Shown here: piece by piece, positions 17,901 to 27,500 of the stretch
How positions within the stretch are numbered: position 1 is the stretch's first letter
Layout of the letters: the number at the start of each line of letters is the position of its first letter
Virus record (IMG/VR): IMGVR_UViG_3300036760_000522
Span: 62,001-126,000 of that record
DNA: 64,000 bases
Source of the DNA: a virus
Strand: one strand, 5' to 3'
Notes under the pieces: model-generated
What the model was told of the DNA's origin: nothing
The model's input: the letters and a program-made list of their open reading frames with translations, nothing else
Databases searched by the model: none
Translations under genes and position numbers: made by a program

Positions 17901-19173
17901 CGTCGGTAGCATCAAAGTCTTCAATCCACCTGATGAAGCGTCGGCGGCTCTTGATACTGTCGAGGCCATCAAGCAAAATTTGGCTCTCGGAGCCAATGTC
18001 ACAGATCACGCTATTTTGTGTCGAACCAACAAAGAGCTTCACGCGTTTGAAACTGCGTGCATCATTCGTGGCGTTCCCTACGCACGCAAAGGGGCGTCGA
18101 GCTTTTTCGGATCCCCAGAAACCAAAGCAGTCCTTGGTTATGTACAACTCGTGACCGGAACAGATCCCATCAAGATGCAGGGAGCTTTGGCCGATGCCAT
18201 CAACAAACCCAATCGCTTCTTCATTGATCCAAAGAAGGGCGCAGAGGCTGTTGAGAGGGCTATCGTCGACTACGCACGGACAAAGCAACAAGACCCTAAG
18301 ACTATTGATCCTGTCGAAGCGTTGTCTGATCGCGGTTTCGTTAACGGACTTGCTCGTCGCCTTCTCGACTTGAAGGGTGGACGTGGTCGGGATTTTGATC
18401 ACAAGCTCCGTGAGCTGGGAGACGCTCTGAAGGAGATGCGTGCTTTGGCACAGACAGGGGGCTACACGACTCGAGACTTGTTCGATCAAATCTTGGGACT
18501 TGAAGGGACTGCAATCGTTGGCGGGAAGTTCATTGAGCAGACTTTCCGTGAAACACTGCAAGCTGATTTGAAGGATCGTGTCGGCGACGAAACGGATGAC
18601 GATGAAGAAGAGGAAGACGAAACTGATCCGACTCGCGGACTCGGCAACGTCTCATTCCTCTACAAGCTCTCTGAAATTGACCCCACTGACGAAGACGATG
18701 CCCTGACACCTCCCACAACTCCCGCTGGTTTCAAATCCAAGATGGAACGTTACGCGGCTAGAATGCGGGATCTTCGTACCGACGTCACTGCGTGGTACAA
18801 GAAACAGTCAGCTCTTCCACCCGAACAAAGAACGCCTCCACCAGGAACTTACGTAGGGACAGTGCATAGTGTAAAAGGCGCTCAATGGCCCAACACTTAT
18901 GTGTCAATGCCGGCTGGTAAGTTTCCTTTCAACATCCCAAAACGTCCAGGTGAACCGCCGCCTGATCCAGATGAAGTCAAAGACCAAGTCGAGGGAGAGC
19001 GTCGCCTTGCTTACGTCGCCTTGACTCGCGCTGCTAAGAATTTGACCATCATTTGCCCGGGCGAAGTGGGAGGAAAGCCCGCTGGCGTCAGCGTGTTCGT
19101 CGCTGAGGCAAAACTCAAAGTCGGAGAGAATGTCGTGGCGATCGGAACTGAATCACCAACGGCGGAGGGTTGA
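14983..19173 (+). CDS. UvrD/Rep-family (SF1) helicase, interrupted by an intein
   Basis: ATG 14983 has GGGGA upstream and overlaps the J-domain-like gene by 17 bases. The precursor has 1396 residues; without the intein it has 1052. The first 280 residues are not helicase. The motor has Walker A GAGAGKS (K311), motif Ia LVTTFNNKAAEEL, Walker B VIVDEAQD (D527, E528), GDDKQ-S after splicing, TNYRCE, GTVHSVKGAQW and the VALTRA motif VI. Such enzymes unwind DNA 3' to 5' in repair and replication. An acidic run near residues 1200-1215 is an insertion. The long N-terminal extension is unusual and may contact other phage proteins. Confidence 0.92.
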   Translation: MSTATDVMRVFHSSEDEDEVVGEFQVAEYIIFLLALDTYMRYAEESSGVDDIEDAIIRRGLQILRRAEADLENYGSFLEEHLSTPVQKQMLKRALSFKSFTPNGMARRALQFRTLLSRGGAQTVRAVFESNKYIRQMREAIAASMMEDADKALDIFAAMPLRNSRFRVWVDESAKQAGSGESAPQPVEAASNESSSEIRQELLVQQVQSTVAVGAEAARDAKDSRSALLEQTENEAREAAKRSIEVNQQRDEPLTRSEVVGVAAAAAMAATTDPSNPQNIPESLRALDDEQRAAALTNGRVVVAAGAGAGKSFTLVQRVTYLVKEQRVGPSRILVTTFNNKAAEELKEKIGKSLGGQVLQQMSVGTMHSLFSRFISEHGTPEERQAMQAPRFMRDGLSIAGAVQRMWSDCYGTKRPTPRMRTMLAYKSQWSGNGITPAEALATVPPRKEAQDAATWYTMYEGLKGTLPDWRPPCQSNSYTRFMSQNRGDGSRLGDFSDMLLIFRDILKRSPVVQSAVQKMFDHVIVDEAQDRNTIMAEIIEMISGHINEDSQDKSLWIVGDDKQCVHVDTLVDVPGNRRVRAGGLRVGAQVLSYRNSKVTPQIVESVTKSDWAYGFKVVTASGRSLTMSPNHRIWASEINPEIEDRIVYLMHRPNLGFRVGVTTNGRTKKGRRSIRSRMAMENADKLWILKLCGDYEEALLEESSYSLTYGIPTVVFNGVWRDLNQDRLDEVFRRFGKNGMKLLEASNLDFDHPHVTAYASGNGRVARRVIQMLAHHSKGTLVSLEWTGDDLDSPLKAAQVIFQSTGPRRRLRKHCNSYRDAISFATTLKGLTGAIINRRLSRHELEEPYQLIPAAGLFPGMRLVVLEGEDAVDSEEITSIDRVEGSFVDLSVDDASNFFGNGILSHNSINAFQGARAELFTSLWDQPGWKTRAITTNYRCEPEIVDAANALIANNEDQIPMEARADPRKVRGVGSIKVFNPPDEASAALDTVEAIKQNLALGANVTDHAILCRTNKELHAFETACIIRGVPYARKGASSFFGSPETKAVLGYVQLVTGTDPIKMQGALADAINKPNRFFIDPKKGAEAVERAIVDYARTKQQDPKTIDPVEALSDRGFVNGLARRLLDLKGGRGRDFDHKLRELGDALKEMRALAQTGGYTTRDLFDQILGLEGTAIVGGKFIEQTFRETLQADLKDRVGDETDDDEEEEDETDPTRGLGNVSFLYKLSEIDPTDEDDALTPPTTPAGFKSKMERYAARMRDLRTDVTAWYKKQSALPPEQRTPPPGTYVGTVHSVKGAQWPNTYVSMPAGKFPFNIPKRPGEPPPDPDEVKDQVEGERRLAYVALTRAAKNLTIICPGEVGGKPAGVSVFVAEAKLKVGENVVAIGTESPTAEG
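16675..17706 (+). other. Intein inside the helicase (344 residues)
   Basis: The intein starts with Cys after GDDKQ and ends in His-Asn before Ser, so the spliced helicase reads GDDKQ-SINAF, the conserved GDDxQSI motif of UvrD helicases. Block A is CVHVDTLVDVPG; block B has Thr and His as LTMSPNH (T63, H68 of the intein); block F is RVEGSFVDLSVDD. The centre holds a segment ADKLWILKLCGDYEEALLEE followed by YGIPT that recurs in helicase inteins. I see no LAGLIDADG pair, so the homing nuclease may be lost or of another kind. Confidence 0.9.
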
Positions 19174-19177
19174 CCTA

Positions 19178-19840
19178 ATGGCCGCAACTTTCACCTCAAT
19201 CACACTCACAGAGGTGGACACCTTTCTGAAGCGAGGTTTCCGGATTTTGAGACCGAAGCCGGGACAAGACCGCGGTGAGCACTATTACGATCTCGGCTTG
19301 AGCCCATTTGTCATGATCCGGGTCTGGACCAGCGTTCCTGCAAGATCTGAGATAGGGGCTCCTCAAGGAGCTGACGCGATCCGCGTACAACTCTTGAACG
19401 CCAAGACGAAGCGACCACTCCAGTCAGGTAAAGCCCCCATCGTCAAGCGAACACAGAACTGGCGCAACAGTCTACAAGATCAAATCGAGAAACTGATCGA
19501 GGCCTACGAGGGGGACGAAGTACAGCGAGCCTCCTGGGACCGTGAACCAACGCCTGAAGAACAGAAGCGAGGTCCTGGACCAACGACGAAGCAAGTCAAC
19601 TACCTCATTTTTCTCCTGAACAAAGCGTCTCACCACAGCGTGTGGGAGGAAATCACAGAAGACTACGGGCTGACCAAGCCGATTTCGAAGAAGCAAATCG
19701 AGGACAAGTTGACAGGCGGCAGGGACGGTACTGCGAGCAAAGTGATCGATAAGCTCTTGGCTGCCGGTGTTGGAGGTAGTCGGTATGCCTCAGATGACGA
19801 CTGGGACGAAGAACGTGTCATCCCAGATGTTTGGAACTGA
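19178..19840 (+). CDS. Hypothetical protein following the helicase
   Basis: I use ATG 19178, four bases after the helicase stop, which gives 220 residues. The N-terminal half is beta-rich. A segment GPTTKQVNYLIFLLNKA at about residues 140-156 resembles the short T-x-K-Q-x-x-Y-[IL]-x-x-L helical motif found in DNA-associated bacterial and phage proteins. The C-terminus is acidic. Coupling to the helicase suggests a role in DNA metabolism. No catalytic residues could be recognised. Confidence 0.5.
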   Translation: MAATFTSITLTEVDTFLKRGFRILRPKPGQDRGEHYYDLGLSPFVMIRVWTSVPARSEIGAPQGADAIRVQLLNAKTKRPLQSGKAPIVKRTQNWRNSLQDQIEKLIEAYEGDEVQRASWDREPTPEEQKRGPGPTTKQVNYLIFLLNKASHHSVWEEITEDYGLTKPISKKQIEDKLTGGRDGTASKVIDKLLAAGVGGSRYASDDDWDEERVIPDVWN

Positions 19841-20657
19841 CAAGGATCCTGAAGAGCTTCAGTTTCGTGTCACTGTTGATCCAAAATTAGGCCCCAAGGT
19901 ACTTAGCGACACGGTCGCTTTCGGGGAAAACTTCATTGGACAATACTGCTACCGTGATGTGTTTGACGAGCTGTTTCTTGATCTAGCTTTTGGCAAGCCT
20001 CTTCCGCTGTCTCTCGTGATGAGGACTGTCGACGTTGAGGCAGCGGTCGCAATTGCGTTGTTCTTGCATCGGGACCTAGCAATCCATCCGCGAATGCCCG
20101 GACTGCTCGCAGCAGTTCGTCTGAACAGGTTGGGCGCTGCTGGACGTGCCCACATTGATTGTGATCTTTCTAGGTTCTTCCAGCACCTTGAGTCTTACCT
20201 GTCTGGAAATCCTCCGATTGAGAGGATTTTGGGGATCGTGGACGGTTGGATTTGGGACTATGTGCACAACGAGCGGTTGCCTCAACTCACGCCTGACAAG
20301 GGCATCCTCCTCATCGATAAGATTGGAACCAATGGATTTGTTGTTGCCACATTCGGGGACTACGCATCAATCAGATCCAGTTGGGAAAATCTCGTCTGGG
20401 AGCAGTTGTTCCGAGACGGATACCTTCGAGGGATTGTGACTGGCCATGTGAGCGACGACGGCAAGCGGTCTGTCTCAATCGCCCGTAAGAGCCAGTGGGC
20501 ACAGCTTGACCTAGTCAAGGCGCAAGCTGCGTTCGAATCCGCTGAGCGAGCCGCAGGGGGGCAAGGGACGTGGAATCACACAACACCTCTAAGGCTCAGC
20601 TGCGCTGGTACGCTGATCCCACCAGATGCCCTCGTCGAAGTACTGATCCGCGTCTAG
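19785..20657 (+). CDS. Hypothetical protein
   Basis: ATG 19785 has a GGAGG about 12 bases upstream, so I prefer it even though it overlaps the previous gene by 56 bases; GTG 19815 and ATG 19827 are alternatives. The product is about 290 residues, with a helical middle (LVMRTVDVEAAVAIALFL) and a C-terminal beta-rich half. A block starting with Asp-Gly-Trp-Ile-Trp-Asp near the middle is the most distinctive feature. I do not recognise a family and see no active-site motif. Confidence 0.5.
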   Translation: MPQMTTGTKNVSSQMFGTDKDPEELQFRVTVDPKLGPKVLSDTVAFGENFIGQYCYRDVFDELFLDLAFGKPLPLSLVMRTVDVEAAVAIALFLHRDLAIHPRMPGLLAAVRLNRLGAAGRAHIDCDLSRFFQHLESYLSGNPPIERILGIVDGWIWDYVHNERLPQLTPDKGILLIDKIGTNGFVVATFGDYASIRSSWENLVWEQLFRDGYLRGIVTGHVSDDGKRSVSIARKSQWAQLDLVKAQAAFESAERAAGGQGTWNHTTPLRLSCAGTLIPPDALVEVLIRV

Positions 20658-20681
20658 TTTTATCACCCGGCCCACATTTGG

Positions 20682-21488
20682 ATGGGCAGCATTCTCGTTT
20701 CCGCCGGAACTGACGGACACACCCGTTATGTTGTGTGCCCGGACGGCACGCGACTTAATTTGGGGGCAGTATCGGTGTACGAGCTGGTGAAAGCCTCGCT
20801 TGCAAGGGGGTCTGTAAACCGAGTGGTGGCCGAGTACGAGCGGAACCACGAGGTCATGTTCCCGGTCAACGAGGAGCGGTTCTGGGCTGCCTTGATCCCC
20901 CACCCACGCTACCAACGGCGTTCGACGACGCAAAAGCCTTTATCAGCGTTGTCGTATCAGGAGCCTCCCACTATGCCGACTCTTGTTCAAGACACACAAG
21001 TTCTCGCCAAACACGTCGATCTCTTGAGTGACGCCGCATCCAAGAAGGCGTCGAACATCCAAGAAGGTGTCAACATGTTGGTCAAGCTTGTAAACCGCAT
21101 TGCCGGCCAAAACACCGAGTACTACAACGTCGGAAAATCCGACGTCAAGGAAGTCACGGACACACCTCTTAAGGTGCCGACCGTGAATGATGCTCCGCCC
21201 AAGGTCAAAGGTCTCGACAAACTCGCTTTCGATACCTACCAAGCAAACGAGATTCTAGCGCAAGACATCATCGTCAAGGCGGAACAAACCACGGACCGCA
21301 TCGCGAGACTCGAACAAGCAGGGCGAAAGTTCAACGCAAGTCGCGCACGTACGGATGTTCTCGAAGTCACGAGCAAGGTCAGAGGGATCTTGGCAGCTGA
21401 CCTCACAGCGAACTGGGTCCAAAACGATCTACAGAAGCTGTCGAGCCACATGAATCAGCTACACGGGCTCTTCGTGAAAAACAGCTGA
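20682..21488 (+). CDS. Hypothetical helical protein upstream of the tail tube
   Basis: The product is 268 residues from ATG 20682. Residues 1-80 form a small folded domain (GTDGHTRYVVCPDG; SVNRVVAEYERN). From residue about 98 (an internal ATG, MPTLVQ) the protein is almost entirely helical, with heptad-like repeats and a Lys/Val-rich linker near 150-180. The two parts might be separate products if the internal ATG is used. Its place just before the tail tube gene suggests a tail role, otherwise unknown. Confidence 0.5.
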   Translation: MGSILVSAGTDGHTRYVVCPDGTRLNLGAVSVYELVKASLARGSVNRVVAEYERNHEVMFPVNEERFWAALIPHPRYQRRSTTQKPLSALSYQEPPTMPTLVQDTQVLAKHVDLLSDAASKKASNIQEGVNMLVKLVNRIAGQNTEYYNVGKSDVKEVTDTPLKVPTVNDAPPKVKGLDKLAFDTYQANEILAQDIIVKAEQTTDRIARLEQAGRKFNASRARTDVLEVTSKVRGILAADLTANWVQNDLQKLSSHMNQLHGLFVKNS

Positions 21489-21540
21489 CGCGCCAAGGAC
21501 CTCCAGAAGTTTCTAGGCGTCTAAATAATCAAGGAGAATC

Positions 21541-22266
21541 ATGGCCCAGCCTACAGACGTTTCCAACTACATCTACCGCAGCGGGACGGCACCGAATACT
21601 CGTGCCGCCATCAGTCAGAAAAACAAGGTTTTCTCCTACGCTGTCGGAACCAAAGAGTTCCGCCAGATTGGCGTCGTCTCCGAGTTTGGACACGACGAGT
21701 CAAGGACCATTGATCCTGCTCGCGGTGTAGGCTACGGAGATCAGATCGCAGAACTCATTCCTGGAGTCACCGAGCCGATGACTCTGACGTTGAACCGAAC
21801 TCTGCTCTACGTCATGAACTTGTTCCAAGCGGTAGGTTACAAGGGCGGCGTTTCAGGACTCGTACGAAGTCTCAAGCATCATCGTTGGCCGTTCGACATC
21901 AAACAGGAGCTTGTTTTCTCGGAGATCGCAGGAAAGACTGACATAGACAACGTCACGATCCAACAAGCTCCGAAGGCCAGCGTACAAGCTGAGGGACAAG
22001 AATTTCTGACGCCGACAGGAATTCGAGCCCTGTTCACCTTCTTCGAAGGCTGCTGGTTCAACTCCTACTCGGCTTCCTACACCTCGGATGCCGCCATGGT
22101 GACTGAGAACTCAAGCGTCACTGTGACGGACATCATCGACGGACGAAGCGAATACGGAGAATTCATCGACACCGGGCTCGCACCGATCGACAGCAATGGT
22201 GTGGCTGGTACAGGTTTCTCGCTTCGCTTCGCAGGGAACAGCGCACAAGTAGGAGCCCTCACCTAA
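21541..22266 (+). CDS. Major tail tube protein
   Basis: The product is 241 residues and is preceded by a strong AAGGAGA ribosome site. The pattern fits contractile-tail tube proteins: a beta-rich fold with MTLTLNRTLLYVMNLFQAVG in the first half, then FFEGCWFNSYSASYTSDAAM and SVTVTDI in the second half, strands typical of the tube fold (also found in gp19 of T4 and Hcp). Its location, after the sheath and before the chaperone candidates and tape measure, matches the usual tail-gene order. The protein stacks as hexameric rings to form the DNA channel. Confidence 0.82.
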   Translation: MAQPTDVSNYIYRSGTAPNTRAAISQKNKVFSYAVGTKEFRQIGVVSEFGHDESRTIDPARGVGYGDQIAELIPGVTEPMTLTLNRTLLYVMNLFQAVGYKGGVSGLVRSLKHHRWPFDIKQELVFSEIAGKTDIDNVTIQQAPKASVQAEGQEFLTPTGIRALFTFFEGCWFNSYSASYTSDAAMVTENSSVTVTDIIDGRSEYGEFIDTGLAPIDSNGVAGTGFSLRFAGNSAQVGALT

Positions 22267-22319
22267 ATAATTCGCTAGCTCGTCCGCAAAATACCGATCC
22301 CGATCAAAAATGAAAACAC

Positions 22320-23360
22320 ATGGCTACAACACTGAAGGCACAACGCCTGACGGACGCGCTCAAACGTGCTCGTCAGGTAGGCCGCATTGAAGAAGCGATC
22401 ACCGTCGAAGGTTGTCCCGTCATATTGCAGAACTTGACGCCCGAGCAACACATCGACATCGATCAAGAGATCCGAGATCTCGACGGCATGGAGTACATGC
22501 AAGCGATGGCAATGGCCAACGTTTGTCGGGCCATCGTCTCTGTCGACGGCGTTGACTTGCGTGGCGTTGAATACGTTGAGGACACTGCACCAACAGGTTC
22601 GTTCGTTTTGAACGCAGCAGTTTCTGACGCTTCAACGGTCCAGAAGGCGCTTCAAGCGCTATCGGAGATAGGGGTCAACGAGGTATCTCTGATTCCTCCT
22701 GATGCTGAAGACGGAACCAGAAATGTTGTGTTCCCTCGTCACGAGTGGGTACGAGACTTGATCCGTAACTGGAGTCGTGAGGCGATCAATGTCACCAACC
22801 TCAAGGTTCTCGAACTACTGGTTGAATCCGATCGGAGAGCCCGTGACGGGATCAAGTTCCAAAGCGAGAACGAAACAGTAGAGGACAGGTTTCGAAAAGC
22901 TTTAGCTGAGGCGAAGGTTCTCGAGGAAACTCTGCCAAAGGAACTCGTCGAAAAGGTTTTGGGGGACGTTGGATATGCGGCTAAAACACAAGCGGCAGAG
23001 TTCGCAAAAGCCGATGAGCGTTTGCGATCAGTTGCACAGCCGCCACCTACGGAGGCAACGGAAGAAGACGCTAAGACTCGTGCTACTGAAGCCGTAAAGT
23101 CGCGAACACCGTTGAACCGAGAACCTATCGCAGTAGCCCCGATTGTAGCTCCAACTCGACGTGGAGCAGAGATAGCAGAGCTTGAAGCCTCTGTTACACC
23201 TCCTGGACTCACAGAACAACAGATGGCACCGAGAACATCGCAACAAGAAGTTCCGGAACTCATACGAAAGCAGCCAACCGTTGATGGATTGCAGGTTTCG
23301 CAAATATTGGATCGCCCACCAACCGCTGGACTCAATCCTAGATACCGACGCCCGACTTGA
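22320..23360 (+). CDS. Putative tail assembly chaperone 1
   Basis: The product is 346 residues. The N-terminal 200 residues form a compact domain (EEAITVEGCPVILQNLTPEQ, then a hydrophobic VCRAIVSVDGVDL), a pattern seen in baseplate or tail assembly proteins located between tube and tape measure. The C-terminal 140 residues are disordered, rich in Pro, Thr and Gln. Its stop overlaps an in-frame TTG of the next gene; the better start of that gene is the ATG at 23363. In many phages two overlapping chaperone genes here bind the tape measure. No clear slippery site was noticed. Confidence 0.5.
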   Translation: MATTLKAQRLTDALKRARQVGRIEEAITVEGCPVILQNLTPEQHIDIDQEIRDLDGMEYMQAMAMANVCRAIVSVDGVDLRGVEYVEDTAPTGSFVLNAAVSDASTVQKALQALSEIGVNEVSLIPPDAEDGTRNVVFPRHEWVRDLIRNWSREAINVTNLKVLELLVESDRRARDGIKFQSENETVEDRFRKALAEAKVLEETLPKELVEKVLGDVGYAAKTQAAEFAKADERLRSVAQPPPTEATEEDAKTRATEAVKSRTPLNREPIAVAPIVAPTRRGAEIAELEASVTPPGLTEQQMAPRTSQQEVPELIRKQPTVDGLQVSQILDRPPTAGLNPRYRRPT

Positions 23361-23362
23361 TC

Positions 23363-24541
23363 ATGTCCGACGTCTCGTACCAAGCTGAGCAGGAAAAACT
23401 CGCTCAGGAACGGGACGGTCAAAGACTGATCGACATTCCAAGTAGTGCGCCAGAGGTCAACCCAGAGCTTTACAAGGACATAGAGCCCATACTGTTTCGT
23501 GGGTTTCTTCACACGACGACCACTATCAACGGGGTCAGGTTCGTGTTCAAGTCCGTGAACCACCACGAACTTGCTAGGCTGCGTTTCGAGGAGCCGCAAG
23601 GGTTTTCGACAGAACAGTCTCAGCGTTTCAACGCACTGTTTTTGGCCTACGGCGTTCTCATGATCGACGGTCAAAGCGTTCTTCGTGTGCGTGAACACTG
23701 GATGTCACAAGTTGCGGATCTGTTCTACGATCTTGGGGAAGCAATTCAAAAACGGGTTGTCATTGAACTAGGAGATCTCAACCGACGAGCGAATCGAGCC
23801 ACAACACTGACAGAAGCCTACGCGATGGAAAATGCATCGCGGCTTCGTTGGGCACAGCTCCGAGGCCTGGACTTGGCAAGCTCATCAGTAACCGGCATTG
23901 AGGGAACCGACAAGCTGGGGCTCAATTGGGCACAGCTCACTTGGCGGGCCATCAACTATTATGAAGACCAGCGTGACAATGCAGAACGAGAATGGGAGAA
24001 CGCGAAGTTCGTTGCCAGCGCCATGGCTGGGAAGGGCATGCAAAAAGTCCACAACGACGATCGTCGTCGCAAGGAACAAGAACGGAATGCGAAACAAGAA
24101 AGGAAGGACCGGCTCTTTCGCTATGCCCTCTTAGGCGAGTCTCTTGACGTGACCGTTGAAAAAGGAACTCCAATTCGAGTCGCACGCAGCGTCGAGGAAC
24201 TGGCTACCCAGCTCGAACGTGATTTGAAAGGCGAGAAGGATTGGCACGATCGTGTCGTTGACGAGCACGATCGAAAAGTACGTGAAGCCCAAGAACGGCG
24301 TAGTCAACAGCTTCAAGCGTTCCAGCAAAGTTACGAAGAACAGTACGGATCGAAATCAGTTATCGGCTCGTCTGATATGCAAGGGCTCACGCCTGAAGAG
24401 GTCAAGTACCAAATCACGAGACGGAAACAAATCACAGCTCAACGCTTAGCGTCGCTCCAAGTACACCCAGAATTTGCTGATCAGAAACAAGCTGAGTTTG
24501 CCAACAAATGGCGAAACGTAATCACGAGAGTTGACCGATAA
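23363..24541 (+). CDS. Putative tail assembly chaperone 2
   Basis: ATG 23363 lies two bases after the previous stop; the product is 392 residues. Residues about 185-260 contain LNWAQLTWRAINYYEDQRDN followed by a very charged helix, a block I have seen in tail assembly proteins next to tape measures of large contractile phages. The rest is helical and Gln/Arg-rich. The stop TAA shares its last A with the ATG of the tape measure gene (TAATG), so the two are coupled. Assignment is by position and general character. Confidence 0.5.
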   Translation: MSDVSYQAEQEKLAQERDGQRLIDIPSSAPEVNPELYKDIEPILFRGFLHTTTTINGVRFVFKSVNHHELARLRFEEPQGFSTEQSQRFNALFLAYGVLMIDGQSVLRVREHWMSQVADLFYDLGEAIQKRVVIELGDLNRRANRATTLTEAYAMENASRLRWAQLRGLDLASSSVTGIEGTDKLGLNWAQLTWRAINYYEDQRDNAEREWENAKFVASAMAGKGMQKVHNDDRRRKEQERNAKQERKDRLFRYALLGESLDVTVEKGTPIRVARSVEELATQLERDLKGEKDWHDRVVDEHDRKVREAQERRSQQLQAFQQSYEEQYGSKSVIGSSDMQGLTPEEVKYQITRRKQITAQRLASLQVHPEFADQKQAEFANKWRNVITRVDR

Positions 24542-27500
24542 TGGCGGGCGAGACTGAAGTCCTAGACCTTACTGTCAACACCAAGAAGGCCTTGGCCGAG
24601 ATGGAGCGGTGGCAGCGAGAGACTGTCGACGCACTCCAGAAGATCATGAAGGTCACGTCGGAGCTTGGCTTCGACACACAGAAGGTTGCCAAGAAAGCCA
24701 TTGACGCTCAAACCGATTGGGCCGACAGTGCTCGCGACCTCTTCAAAGTCTACCGCCAAGAGGGGAAAGAAATCGACGACATCAAAAGACAGGTGACAGA
24801 ACTTGCCAGCAAGTTTGATGACGCAAGCGAGACAGAGCAGAAGGCCATCGCGAAACAGGTCAAAGAATATCAGAAACTTGGCAAGGTCAAAGTAGAAGCA
24901 CTCAAGGAGCGTGGAGAGCTAGGCAAGGGTCTTCGAGACACCTCTGCGGCAGCTGCTGACGCCTTCAAGGAGTCCCTACGGAGTGTCTTCGGTCGAGACC
25001 TCAAAGGGCTCGTAGAGAGCGGTAGCAAGGCAGCAGCGAAGAGCTTCAAGATCCTGCCCGCTGCGTGGAAGGTCTTCAAAGGAGGGGCCAAGGGAGGTGC
25101 AGCTGGCGGAGCTAAGGGTGCAGCTGCGTCAGCTGGCGGAGCTGGCAATGCTCTCAAAGGCGTCGGTGACCTCGTTAAAGCGATCAAACCAATGATTAGC
25201 ATGGCGACAGCAGTCGGCGCTATCGCAGGTTCTGTGGTCATGCTCATCAAGTTGTTTCTGGATCTCGATTCGGCTGCAAAGGAGTTCAACAAGAGCTTGT
25301 TACAGTCTGCTGGTACAAGCGGGTTCCTTGCTCAACGTGGAGGGGATGTTGACGCAGCATACCAGGATGTGGAAACCACACTGCGAGGCGTTCGAGACGC
25401 GGCGAACAGCTCCGAAAACATGCAGTGGGGGATCACGCCCGCCGATCACCAAAACCTCATGAACAATCTGAATCAGGAGGGAATCACACTAAACAGTATT
25501 GGCAAACAAGGTGGCGACTCCGCAGAGGGTGTCCAGAAGCTTGCCACAAGTTTGGTCCACACTGGCGTTGCGTACTCGAGAGCGTTTGGAGTTCCATTAC
25601 AAGAAATCGGTCAGCTTCAAGCCGAGATGGCTCACGAGATGGGGATCTCTCTGAACAATACGAGTCATGAGTTCGAGAGAATCGCACAAACGGCTGATGA
25701 GGCTGGGATCGGAGCTGTCAAGTTCTTCGGCATGATTCGAGGTGTTTCACAGGACTTGTCGTTGTGGGGTTTGCGCATGGAGGACGCGACGACCATTCTC
25801 GGAAAACTGATGAAGAACATGACGCCGAGAGAAGCACAGAAGTTCTTCCAAACTCTTACGCAGGGCTTCAAGGGAATGGGTCGCATGGATCTCGTCCGAA
25901 AGGCGTTCATGGGGGACCTGAAAAAGACGCGCGTGACCATGGAGTCAGAGATCCAACGAATGTCTCGCAATACCGCAGAGGAACTTGGCGCGGGCCTCGG
26001 ATACAATGAAGATCAGATCCGCGACCTGCAACAAAAGATCACAGCTGGTGGCGCCAGCGCGATTACTGATCTTTTGCCGAAGGTGTCTGAGGAGGTGCGA
26101 TCTTCGGTTTCAAGTGCTGTCTCACATCTCGAGACACAACAAAGAAGGCTCTCGAGAGGTACCGTGATGGGGTTGGCTGAAGCTATGGCTGATGCTGGAC
26201 CTGCGGCAGCCGCTGAAATTCGACGACAAACCATGTTATCTCGGACTGGTTTCAAGTCACTCAAGGAAGCTGAAGGAGCTAAAGGCGGTGACGCTGTTGC
26301 TTTCATTGCAGAAGCATTGGGAGAGAGCGTCGAGGCTGTTCGTGAATTAGGAATGTTTGAAGAACACGTTCAGACACAACAACAAAAGTTGATATCTGAA
26401 CTGGCAGATCCCAAGACGATGGAGGCTACTCAGAAGAAGTTGTCCAAAGCCGGGATCAAAGGATCCAAAGAAGCGATCGAAAACGCCAGCTGGTCGGCAA
26501 TCTGGGAAACCATGTCAAAGGATCAGCAAAAGCTGATCAAAGGTGAAAAAGAAACGATAGATTACGCCAAGAGAACAGCTGATTTTCAGACCAGTTTTAT
26601 CCAGAAATTCGAAGCCTTGATGGGCTTCGTCATGAACCAGATCTACAACATCATGATCGATGTTTGGGACGCCATCACGTCCTTAACAAATTGGGGTGGG
26701 GGTATTGAGAAGACTCTCAAGAGAGCCGTGATGGCGTCCAAGAGTCAAGAGACAGCTAAGATTTACGAAGAAACTAAAGGCGATCCAGGTAAATTCAAGG
26801 ACGCGCTTCGCGATCAAACGGACTACGCTGCGAATCTTGGCAACGCTTTGAAAGGTGAAAACTCCGCCGAGATAGAAGACATGATCACCAAGTCACTTTC
26901 GCTGTTGTCCACAAAGGAGGCTGCTAGCGCAGCTGGAATCACGAATGTCGGAGGTAAAACAAACATCGATGAAATCATCGACAATCTGCAAGGCGAAGAA
27001 CGTTCCAAGTTTTTCGAGAAAGCAGGTACGTGGTTCGTAGACGCAGCCAAAATGGTCGAGCTGCAAAGCAAATTTGAGAGCGTTGCAAAAACTGCTGGTG
27101 ACACGGCTAAAGGAGCAACAGAGGGTGCAACAAGGACAGGTGTCACGACTGTTGAACGTGCTGGGGCTCCTGCTGCAACAAGGACAGGTGTCACGACTGT
27201 TGAACGTGCAGCACCAGTTGCTCCCGCGGTCAGCGAGGCAACTGGTGAAGCTTTAGGACTGTCTAGTGAACAAACGTCTTCGTTGCAGTCGATCGACAAC
27301 CAGTTGGATCGACTGAAAATGGACACAGGCTTCCTGAGCGGACCTTACGCTAACACACTCGAGAACTCGATGCTGGCGGCGCTTAGAACCGCCTTGTTTG
27401 AGTACTACCTCTACAAGGACATGAACCAAGCGGACGTACTTGGTACCATGGTTAGCGGAGGTTTCACTGGGCGATCGTTTTCACAAGCTGTTGGAGCTCA

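Noticed and set aside
22320-24541. Programmed frameshift between the two chaperone candidates
   Set aside because: The second gene has its own ATG two bases after the stop and I saw no slippery heptamer at the junction.
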